Below are positions 21,500 to 29,700 of a stretch of DNA of 64,000 nucleotides, one piece after another. Below the pieces are notes generated by a model. The model did no database searches, was not told where the DNA came from, and saw only the letters and a list, made by a program, of their open reading frames with translations. Numbering within the stretch: position 1 is the first letter of the stretch; every line of letters begins with the position of its first letter. The stretch covers positions 2,294,001-2,358,000 of the forward strand of contig JALJCQ010000015.1 of NCBI GenBank assembly GCA_023091665.1. The letters are read 5' to 3'. The translations under genes were made by a program, and so were the position numbers. This stretch comes from Pythium myriotylum. Lineage: Eukaryota > Oomycota > Peronosporomycetes > Pythiales > Pythiaceae.

Positions 21500-21833
21500 G
21501 ACCAAGAGCGAAATCCATTGGCAATAAACGAGGGAGGTATCGTTACCAGTGCAATCAGTCGTCTTGTCTCTAGAATTGTTGGTTGTCTTGGTGTGAACTT
21601 CTTGAAGTATTCTTTCGTGATCGGCTCAGTCAGAAGTACCTGGTGGCTCGAGACAGTGCGACATACAGAGTTTGATGCGGCGATGCATGTTGGAGCTCCA
21701 GTTTTGTGACTATAATCCCATCATAGCAGGTTTGACCTTGTAACTTCTCTGTCGTACAAAGTGGACTGTCATTGTTCAGATGTGTGTGTGGTGCGACGAA
21801 CTGTGTGCCCACGGTAGCGAGCTGACACATCAC
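21500..21833 (-). pseudogene. Remnant of a PIF1-like helicase (C-terminal motifs)
   Basis: The minus strand encodes LQGQTCYDGIIV, close to the helicase motif K-x-QGQT, and 30 residues later YVALSRA, the helicase motif VI region of PIF1/Helitron-type helicases. A one-base shift then gives LTEPITKEYFKKFTP, which also fits the family C-terminus. Only these last motifs are present; the Walker regions are absent. Helitron transposons carry such helicases, so this may be Helitron debris, but no Helitron end was identified. Confidence 0.55.
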
Positions 21834-22141
21834 AATTATTCCTTAATCCATCAGTAACTATTTGTGTTTGTTCCTGTCAATTGCTCGCTTCATTACTTAC
21901 TCTTCCTACCACTCGAGTGTCTTCACATCTGCTTTGACCAATCGCTCTTGCCTTCTCTGACTTACTCTGTTGATCGCTCTGGCCGTGCGTCTCCTTCTTC
22001 TCTCCTTCTTTTCACTCTTGCTCTCTTGTTCGCATGCACTTCATATCTCCGTGTTGACCCGACTTCTATGTCACAAAATCGACCCAATCGTTTGATATTG
22101 AAACGTCTGACGTTAATGGAGTAAAAGTGTCGTCATCAGTC

Positions 22142-22228
22142 ACTATTAGACTGCGTTAAAATATGGTCACTATGACGAGGTCCGTCTTTTGGTTTTCCCC
22201 TGGCTCTCATCTCCGCTGAGAGAACTGT
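22142..22228 (+). repeat. Dispersed direct repeat, left copy (partner 22737-22819)
   Basis: Both copies begin CTATTAGACTGCGTTAAA, continue GGTCACTAT and GGTCCGTCTTT, and end CATCTCCGCTGAGAGAA. They flank the DUF2306-like fragment. The ends look like those of a DNA transposon, but no inverted partner was found. Confidence 0.8.
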
Positions 22229-22352
22229 GGCGCCTCGCGTTGCTCGGCACGGGATCTCTAAGCGATTGCACGCTGCTGCAACTCAAGTGATACACTGTGA
22301 GCTTGGTTAGTCAAGCACTTGCTCGCGTATATTTGTGTTTACCGAACATTCT
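22226..22352 (+). repeat. Dispersed direct repeat, right copy (partner 21364-21485)
   Basis: See the partner. This copy directly follows the repeat at 22142-22228. Confidence 0.85.
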
Positions 22353-22434
22353 TTGCAACCCATGCTGGTGCCACCCGGATGCATGCCCACCAAGGCCGAC
22401 GAGTAGATCCGTAATCCTCATAACCCAACTTGCC

Positions 22435-22752
22435 ATGCCTTCGCAACAGCCAGCCACCGACAAGGCCACCATCAAGCCCGCTCCAAACGGGCGCCGACTG
22501 CTCCCGTGGGACTCGCTCACAGTCGCCCACACGGCTGCAGCCTCCGGTGCTCTCGTACTCGGCGTCGCGATTCTCCTCTCGCGCAAAGACACTCCGTCTC
22601 ACAAACTTATGGGTGGTCTCTGGGCAAGTTCCATGCTCACGGCATGCATCACATCGTTCAAAATACGTGACCTGACACTTGGAACCATGCTATATCGGCA
22701 GCCACGACTTCATCCATTGCTGCTGGTGTGTACCACTATTAGACTGCGTTAA
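22435..22752 (+). pseudogene. Fragment of a DUF2306-like membrane protein gene
   Basis: ATG at 22435 opens a protein with a basic N-terminus (KATIKPAPNGRRLLPW). A membrane segment follows (LTVAHTAAASGALVLGVAIL), then HKLMGGLWASSMLTACITSF and KIRDL, resembling the H-R/K-x-x-G-W-x-W ... SFxIR pattern of the DUF2306 membrane family. Only the first two membrane segments exist. The reading frame then runs into the dispersed repeat at 22737 and stops. It is likely a captured or truncated gene piece between two direct repeats. Confidence 0.5.
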
Positions 22753-22819
22753 AGTATGGTCACTATGGAGAGGTCCGTCTTTGGGTTTTCCCGTGGCTCT
22801 CATCTCCGCTGAGAGAACA
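22737..22819 (+). repeat. Dispersed direct repeat, right copy (partner 22142-22228)
   Basis: See the partner. It lies 10 bp before the ORF at 22830 that G1 interrupts. Confidence 0.8.
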
Positions 22820-22829
22820 CACCAGCACC

Positions 22830-22910
22830 ATGGACGCGGACGTTCGACGCCGACGTCTCCTCTTGCTTGTCGAGTTACACTCTATCACTCTAGCCGCTTT
22901 GGATGGCGGA
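22830..22910 (+). pseudogene. 5' piece of an ORF interrupted by G1
   Basis: ATG at 22830 starts MDADVRRRRLLLLVELHSIT and continues LAALDGG to the G1 insertion point. Removing G1 and one copy of the CGGA duplication joins it in frame to QRERSRQLVCRNH at 36758. The family is unrecognised. The arginine/leucine-rich start is reminiscent of PIF/Harbinger transposases, but this is a guess. Confidence 0.4.
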
Positions 22911-24096
22911 TTTGATGTAGCGGGACCGGTTCCCCGCGGACTTTCCCGGAATTCCCCATCTCTGTGGGACCGGGAACTGTCAAGAACCACTGTGGTTCTT
23001 TAGGATAGGTCTAAAATTGTGTACTACACACTAGCTGGGTATTTATACCCAGTTTCCGGTTGTGCCACACTAATAGTACCGGAAAACACGGTACCTGACT
23101 CTACTGGCGAATATTACCAGCCAGTTAGAGATTTCAGGGAAGTGTCTGGTATATTACCGGTTCTAGCGGAAAATTACCGTTAGTTTCGTGTGTGCCATTA
23201 GCCGTCCGTACTGGTCCGCGAACCCATTGGAATCTGATTCGCACCCGCCGGTACCTCCTCGATTCTGGTTTAGTAAACAGTTTCTCCCGGTTATAAGAGG
23301 GACGGGACAACCGGCCCACCCTCCGTAATAGACTTCCCCTTTTGCCTTGTCAGCTCCAAGTCTTCGGGCCTACAACAGCAGTTGTATCGGCGGCCACCTC
23401 GACATCCCGGTTCTCTAAGGTACTGGCTGTGTGTTGGAGTGCTCTGGCGGTGTGTACTGCGTGTGTGTGCGTTGCCTTGTGAGTCGTGGAGCCGGTCAAG
23501 TGACTGGGTGAAGCGGTTTCCTGGTTCGATAACCTAAGGGAAGTGGCTCAGGCCACGGACTGAGGGTTTTTATAGTGTGGTGGCGAGCTGTATTAACTGG
23601 GAAACCCGGTAATACATTCTATTGTATTTGTCTTTCTTGCGTTTGCTCCGGTCTGGGACCGGTTGCTTGGACTGGTTGATCGCTCCGTGCCGTCACAGTC
23701 CCCCCTTTTCCCTTGCATTTCCGTAGTATCTGAAGGTTCTGGCAACCGGTCTGCCTACCAAATCAGACAGCATCGGGTAGCGGGTCATTTCCTCTATTAC
23801 CCAGCTTCTGAAGAACCGTCAAAGGGTACACAACGTGAGGTGCAAGCCGGGTGAGCATTCTATCTCGCTTGCGCTAGTCATCTTTGGATATCTGCGTGGA
23901 GAAAGCTTTGCCCACCTTCTGCGATCGCTTTTTGCCTGCTATTGCAACCGGGTTAGTCTGTCGTGACTGAACCGGAATCGCAGCAGCAGCAGAGCGGGAG
24001 CAGCTAAGTTTGGCAAGTGTTTCCCGGCTCCTAGCGCTACCCCTTCGCTAGTTGGAGCCGGGTGGATTGTCAAAAACGTACGACCGCTACATCACA
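22911..24096 (+). repeat. G1 5' LTR
   Basis: Identical by eye to 35572-36757 (offset 12661). Near the ends are the inverted repeats TGATGTAGCG and CGCTACATCA. The TTT before the first and the CA after the second are taken as part of the LTR because this gives a matching CGGA duplication. A TATA-like TTATAAGAGG at 23291 is a promoter candidate. Confidence 0.95.
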
Positions 24097-24121
24097 ACTG
24101 GTGCGTATGCCAGGAGCTGGT
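24097..24121 (+). other. G1 putative primer-binding site overlapping the gag start
   Basis: Starting next to the LTR, ACTGGTGCGTATGCCAGGAG is identical to the same position in G2 (49178), although flanking gag sequences differ. TGG two bases in matches the usual complement of a tRNA CCA end. The primer tRNA was not identified. The gag ATG (24107) lies inside the block. Confidence 0.5.
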
Positions 24122-26677
24122 AAAGGTCACGTGAGTGCATCCGCCATGAGTACGTCTGATCCTAAGCCGGTGTCTGAAGCTGAAGATCTACGGAGCAAGG
24201 CAGGCGCCGAGGGTGCCGAACGCCGGCGTGAAGCCGGCAACCGAGGTCGGTCCGCAACCGACCTCTTGAGTCGCTTGACCATGTTCAGCGACGACGAGGA
24301 AAAAGAAGAAGAAGAGAAGAAACCGGCACGCGATGATGAAGAGAGCTTCCATTCGGTTAGCGACGGCGAGCGTGTCAAGTCGAGCCAACGAGCCGGGAAG
24401 GGCGCGAGTGCTCGGTCTGAGAAGGCTGGCGACAGACCTCCCTTGAGGAAGTCGTCATCAAAGCCGGAGGCCGGTGGTGCTCGAGGTCGAGAACTGGGGC
24501 GAGACCGTGCAGGGACGCCAGACACGGCGAGCGAGTCCGGCGTGAAGTCCAAGGGGCGCAGCGCTAAGCGCGCGCCGAAGTCGCAATCCGGCACCAAGTC
24601 GTCTTCCAGAGCCGGTCGGAAGGACCCAGTGACTCCATCCAACGCACCCGCTGCGGCGTTAACCAACGCTGAGCGCTTCGAAGTGCGCAGTCTCGTTGAC
24701 CACTGGGTCCAAGCCGGCCGTGGGCGCCAGTCTCCTAACCCGGTCGGCCGAGCTGTGAGCACGCCGCCGGAGCTGGTCCCGCTCGCTCAAGATGTGATGG
24801 AGAAGTGTCATGAACCGGTGTCATGGTTGACTGAATTCGGCGTGGCTCACGAAGGAACCCCCGCTGGTGTCCGTATGGACTTGTTCAAGTTGGTCGACCG
24901 ACCTCTCGACATGGTTGAGAGGATTGCGGTGTTTCAGTCGGCTCTCTGGCAGACTGGCTATTCATTCATGAACCTTGTGCCATCCGCTCAAGCCGGCTCA
25001 TCACTTCGTCTAGTCGGCCTGCTCGACGTTGAAGTTGAATCAGAAATCAGCTTCGCCATGGTACTTCTACACGTCGAGACGGAAGCGTGGATCGAACACC
25101 GGTCGCGCAACGCGTCCCGCCAAGTTGCCCGATCTCAAGCAGAACCCGCTCTACGCGCGGTGCGTATCACCGCAGAGCCGGGATCTCCGTCAACGCTACT
25201 GGTAACCCGCTCCGAAGATGCCTCTGATGCATCCGGCCACTCGCCAAGCATGCAGTCGACGCGACTGAGTTCGCCCGACCATCGCCGCGACTGGGCACGC
25301 CGTGCACAACCAGTCGAACAGGGGTGTCAGGTGGTCCCACCGTCGATCCCGGTCTCGCAGGTGGTGCATCAGCATCAACCGCCTTCGTGCTACGAGGATT
25401 CGATGTTGTCGGCAAGTGCAGCCGGGGTTCGTGGACAGGTTCAAGCCGGCAGAGTTCTGCCAGCAACGCCTCCAGTCGGGTTTGCTCAGGCTCCGCAACC
25501 GGGCACGACGCGTCTGGAACAGCCGGGCAATCTCCATTACGCTGCTGGAAGTCAGTTGCATGCTCCGCTTGTGGTTCAGAGCCGGCCATTCATCTCGCCT
25601 GACGCTGTCGAACCGTTCGACGGATCCGGCTCACCCAGTGAGCGTCGCAAGTGGTTGGAGCGCTTGGTCTACGTGTTCAGCTACTACTCTGACGAAGAGA
25701 AGTGCAAGTACTTCCGGATGTTCGTGAAGGGAGCCGGCGAACACTGGTTCGACCAGCTCGAACGACCAGTGCGTTACAACTGGGTCGAGTTGCTCGACGC
25801 GTTCCGAGCCGAGTTCTGCGAGTCGCGTGACTCACCGGCCGAGCGTTACTACAACGCTAAGCAGAAGCGTCATGAGTCGCCGCGCGATTATCTGTGGCGC
25901 TACAACGCTCTGGCCAAGAAGGCACGCGTCCGACTTGTGAGCCCAGACGACCTGCGACCACATGTGAACCGGTTCATCCGTACGCTCTCCGACCCCGATA
26001 CTCGGCATGCGCTAGCCGGCAGGTCATTCAGTACGCTGAAGAAGCTCGACCAGACGTTGCTGGACCTCGAGGACCAGTCGGCTCAGCCGGCATATCCGGC
26101 ATCTCGTCCGCGAGCCAGGTCCGAGGAGCGTAACCAAGTGTCGAACCGGCAGCCTGCTCGTGTGTACTACACGTACGACGACGATGAATACCGCGAGTTG
26201 GCTTCACGAGCCAGGCAGCGCCCGATGGTTCGCTTCGAAGATCCACCGGATGACGAGTGCAGCGAGGAGTGGCATGACCGAGCTGAACCGGTCTTCCAAG
26301 TCGTTGTCGACCGGTCTCGCGACCGTGGTCGACCTTCTCAGTCTTCTTCCGACTGGCGTTCTAGCCGGTCATCCTCACCCAGGCCAGGTCCCCGTGACCC
26401 AAGTCCAGGCCGTGACGACTCCAAGTGCTACGAGTGCGGTGGTACCGGTCATTGGGCCCGCGATTGCCCAAACCGTACCCCGTGCACGCTCTGCAAGCAA
26501 CTGGGCCATTCGGCAGACAACTGCTGGAAGCAGTGCCCCGCTTGCCAGAAGGTGCATGCTCAAGGCCAGTGTGAAGTCACACGAGCTCTGGAAGGCCTCA
26601 AGTCCTGGTCGAAATCTGCTGAGAACCAGTCCGCAGTTGGCACCATGCCGGCGGCGGTTCTGCAGTATTTAAACTAG
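24107..26677 (+). CDS. gag: G1 Gag polyprotein
   Basis: ATG at 24107 (MPGAGKGHVSASAMSTSD) is chosen because it is the first ATG after the LTR and matches the G2 start; the open frame upstream runs into the LTR. The N-terminal 200 residues are charged and disordered (DDEEKEEEEKKPARDDEE). The retrotransposon-gag domain covers about bases 25600-26080: FDGSGSPSERRKWLERLVYV, GAGEHWFDQLERP, FRAEFCESRDSPAERYYNAK. A CX2CX4HX4C knuckle (CYECGGTGHWARDC) follows, then a second cysteine cluster (CTLCKQLGHSADNC, CPACQKVHAQGQC). The frame is intact and ends at TAG 26675, directly behind the slippery heptamer. Gag forms the particle and binds RNA. Confidence 0.92.
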   Translation: MPGAGKGHVSASAMSTSDPKPVSEAEDLRSKAGAEGAERRREAGNRGRSATDLLSRLTMFSDDEEKEEEEKKPARDDEESFHSVSDGERVKSSQRAGKGASARSEKAGDRPPLRKSSSKPEAGGARGRELGRDRAGTPDTASESGVKSKGRSAKRAPKSQSGTKSSSRAGRKDPVTPSNAPAAALTNAERFEVRSLVDHWVQAGRGRQSPNPVGRAVSTPPELVPLAQDVMEKCHEPVSWLTEFGVAHEGTPAGVRMDLFKLVDRPLDMVERIAVFQSALWQTGYSFMNLVPSAQAGSSLRLVGLLDVEVESEISFAMVLLHVETEAWIEHRSRNASRQVARSQAEPALRAVRITAEPGSPSTLLVTRSEDASDASGHSPSMQSTRLSSPDHRRDWARRAQPVEQGCQVVPPSIPVSQVVHQHQPPSCYEDSMLSASAAGVRGQVQAGRVLPATPPVGFAQAPQPGTTRLEQPGNLHYAAGSQLHAPLVVQSRPFISPDAVEPFDGSGSPSERRKWLERLVYVFSYYSDEEKCKYFRMFVKGAGEHWFDQLERPVRYNWVELLDAFRAEFCESRDSPAERYYNAKQKRHESPRDYLWRYNALAKKARVRLVSPDDLRPHVNRFIRTLSDPDTRHALAGRSFSTLKKLDQTLLDLEDQSAQPAYPASRPRARSEERNQVSNRQPARVYYTYDDDEYRELASRARQRPMVRFEDPPDDECSEEWHDRAEPVFQVVVDRSRDRGRPSQSSSDWRSSRSSSPRPGPRDPSPGRDDSKCYECGGTGHWARDCPNRTPCTLCKQLGHSADNCWKQCPACQKVHAQGQCEVTRALEGLKSWSKSAENQSAVGTMPAAVLQYLN

Positions 26678-26719
26678 GCAGCTCGCTGGAGGTTCAAGCG
26701 CCTCCAGTACGCGCCGAGC
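26668..26719 (+). promoter_or_regulatory. G1 programmed -1 ribosomal frameshift signal
   Basis: The heptamer T TTA AAC (26668-26674) immediately precedes the gag TAG. Six bases later comes a two-part hairpin, 26681-26719: outer stem GCTCG/CGAGC and inner stem CTGGAGG-side 7 bp with CCTCCAG, loop of 8, and an asymmetric bulge on the 3' side. Slipping back one base gives TTT AAA CTA GGC, which is exactly the pol frame, open from there. The same site exists in G2 at 52067-52118. Confidence 0.85.
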
Positions 26720-29700
26720 TTAAAGCTCAAGAAAAACCCGGTCAAGTGTTGCAAGTTTGTGCATTCGTTGGAGTAGCCGATAACTCCGATAATACATTTC
26801 CAAGTTTGCATGAAGACAGTGATGCGCGTTCACTGCTTGCAGAACAAGATTTGAACCGGGAAGGCACCGAAGGACGTCCATCATTCCAGTTGAAGCCAGG
26901 AGAATGTCGTGGCTGGTGGTCAAACCAGCTCGAGCCGCCTCGAGGAACCGGAATCGCGATGGTTCACGGTGCTATCTGTGATCACCGGGTGAAGATACTG
27001 CTTGACTCCGGAGCGTCTACCAGCATGATCAGTCTCGACTTAGCCCGTCGACTTGGCCTCAAGCTCAACTTCACGAGCCGGCTAAAGGTCCAAGGAATCG
27101 GTGGCATCACTACCTACGTCACCGCCCGGACGACTGTCAAGATCACGCTTGGCGCCAGTGTCGTGTACTACATGGACATGTGGTGCGCCAACATCGGCGC
27201 CGACTTGGATGTCCTGCTCGGAATGGACTTCATGGTCCCGGCTGGAGTCCGACTTCTGACGGGTGAAGGTACCGTGCGTCTTCCCGACGAAGAGTGTGTA
27301 CCCCTTGTCTCAGCCGGATGTCGACCGCGGCGACCGACGAAGATACCCGTCCACTCGGCTGACGACCTCTATGTCGCCCCGGGTATGTCCGCTGTGGTCT
27401 CCATCCACTATGGTCGACACCTTGCCGCGTCGCTAGATGCCCGGCTGTGTCGTGGACCCGGTTGGGTGACCAGTCTGTTGTCTACTGATGGTGTCCCAAC
27501 CGGGGTTCGACTGGTGAATATCACCCAGGGACCGATCACCGTGTTGGCTCGCACCCCAGTGGCCCATCTGGTCGAGCGAGGACATTTACCTGACGGTGAG
27601 CGCGGTGTCAGAGCCGGCTCCGTGAAGTACCAGGAGTGGCAGCTTCTCATCTATGAGAATGCGCACTCTAGGGAGTTCACCCGGCGTCGCCAGTATGAAG
27701 ACATCCAGTTCAACGCATCGTTGCCTCCGGCTGTCGAGCGCCGTGAGTGCAAGACCCCGGTGAAGATCCTTGCCCGACCTAGGGGCGATGATTCGGCACC
27801 CGGTTTGCCTCCGCAAGCCCAAGTCATGACGGTGATCCAAGAAGTCCGAGCTCAAGTTGCTCAAGTCCAAGGTGTTCAAGGTCCGAGTGAACCGGTCAAG
27901 GTCGTCGGAGCCAAAGGCGACCCGAGCAAGGCCGGGAAGACTGTACTCCCGGTCCCCAAGACCCAGCCCACTCCGCTGACTATGGTGGTCAAGATTGGCG
28001 AATCGGTCGAGCCAGCGCCCCCGACGTCTGCCGTCGACCAACTGAGCCGGGTGTTCATGGCGATCGCGGTCTCTGAGCTGGTCGACGAGGAAGAAGCGCA
28101 AGTGTTCTTGCACGAAGGGTCTGACCAGATCGTGCTGGACGAACTCCGCGACCAGCTCGCGATGCTGCCCGAGCTCGACGTGAACCCGTCCGAACCGGAC
28201 ATGAAGACAGCCGACGTCGGGGTACCGGACGACGAGCCAGAATCGGAACGCTCCCGACTGGTCGACATGCTCTCGGCTGTGCTGGCGCGTCACTCAACAG
28301 GTTTCCTCGCGTCAAGCAACGCGGTGCCCTCTCCGGCTCGCGGTGTCGTGTGCGACATCGAGGTCGAGCCGGGTACGGTGCCGATAGCCGAGAAGCCGAG
28401 GCGCATCAAGGCCGAGTACCTGACCCAGGTGTACGAGCTGCTCAAGGTACTCCTGGAAGCCAAGGTCATCGAGTATTCGGACTCGCAGTGGGCCAGTCCC
28501 ATTGTGATCGTCTTGAAGAAAGATGGGAAGACGATCCGGCTCTGCATCGACTACCGGCGAGTCAACCAGCTGATCAAGCTGATGCGGTACCCGCTGCCGC
28601 TGATCGACGAGCTGCTCGACAACTTCGACGCAGTGCGTTGGTTTTGCAGCCTTGACATGGCAAGCGGGTTCTGGGCCATCCTGCTGTCCCAACGGGCCAA
28701 GCACATCAGTGCGTTCGTGTGCCCACTCGGTCATTTCCAGTGAGTACGGATGCCCTTCGGCCTGAAGAATGCTCCCCTCATCTATCAACGAGTGATAGAC
28801 AACTGTCTATGGGGGTTCGTGCGTCTGCCACCAAGTGTTGAAGCCGAGATCGAGCCGGAAGTGATGGACGCACTGGGCCTCGAGCCAGTCTCACCAGACC
28901 AGGGGGCAGCCGACGACCGGTCTCAAACGGTCTTCGAGCTGGGTATTCCGTCTCCCAAGTGCATGGGACCCGTCCTCGGCCGGTCATCGTACATTGACGA
29001 CATCGGTTTCGGCTCCAGCACTTGGCAAGAGATGTGCGACTTGCTGGACAAGCTGTTGTACTGGCTTCGGTACTGGGGTATATCCGTCAGCTTACCAAAG
29101 AGCTCGTTCGGTAAGGCCTCTATCGACTACTTGTCCCACCAGGTGAACCGGGAAGGACTGACCGCGAAGCCAAAGATCGCGAAGGAGCTGGATTCGTTGC
29201 GGTTTCCTACCAGTCTACGGGGCGTGCAGTCCTTCCTCGGCAGCTTGAACTACTACGGGAAGTTCATCGAGGACTTTTCGGTCGTTGCTACCAGTCTATA
29301 CGAGCTATCGGACCAGCAAGTGCGTGAAGGTCGTGATTTGGACCGGGCGAAGCTGGCTTTCGAGGTGCTCAAGCAGAAGATCGCATCACCACCGGTTCTG
29401 CGCCATCCAGATCGGTCCAAGCCGTTCGTGGTAATTGTTCATGCTGTCCCCTGGGCGGTGAGTGCGGTGCTTGCACAGGAACACGATGGCCTGCTTCATC
29501 CGGTCCGGTTCACCGGCCGAACGCTACAAGATGCCGAGCTGCGCTACCACCCGGCTGAGAAGGAAGTTCTTGCTCTACTCCGAGTCCTAACCACGTTCTA
29601 CACACTGGTCGCAGGGCAGAGGATCGTCGTCTACACCCGGTCATCGACCTTGAACTGGCTGCTAACCAGCCGGTCTCTCGGTGGTCGGTGTTTGCAGTGG

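Noticed and set aside
21242..21709. Plus-strand ORF of 155 codons
   Set aside because: It spans the dispersed repeat and the antisense of the PIF1-like helicase motifs, which explain the sequence better.
23450..23480. GT-rich run in the G1 LTR as a microsatellite
   Set aside because: Short and imperfect; identical in both LTRs and explained by the LTR.
27586..28293. Minus-strand ORF within G1 pol
   Set aside because: Complement of pol; unlike the gene at 32967-35537 it has no similarity to a G2 antisense frame.
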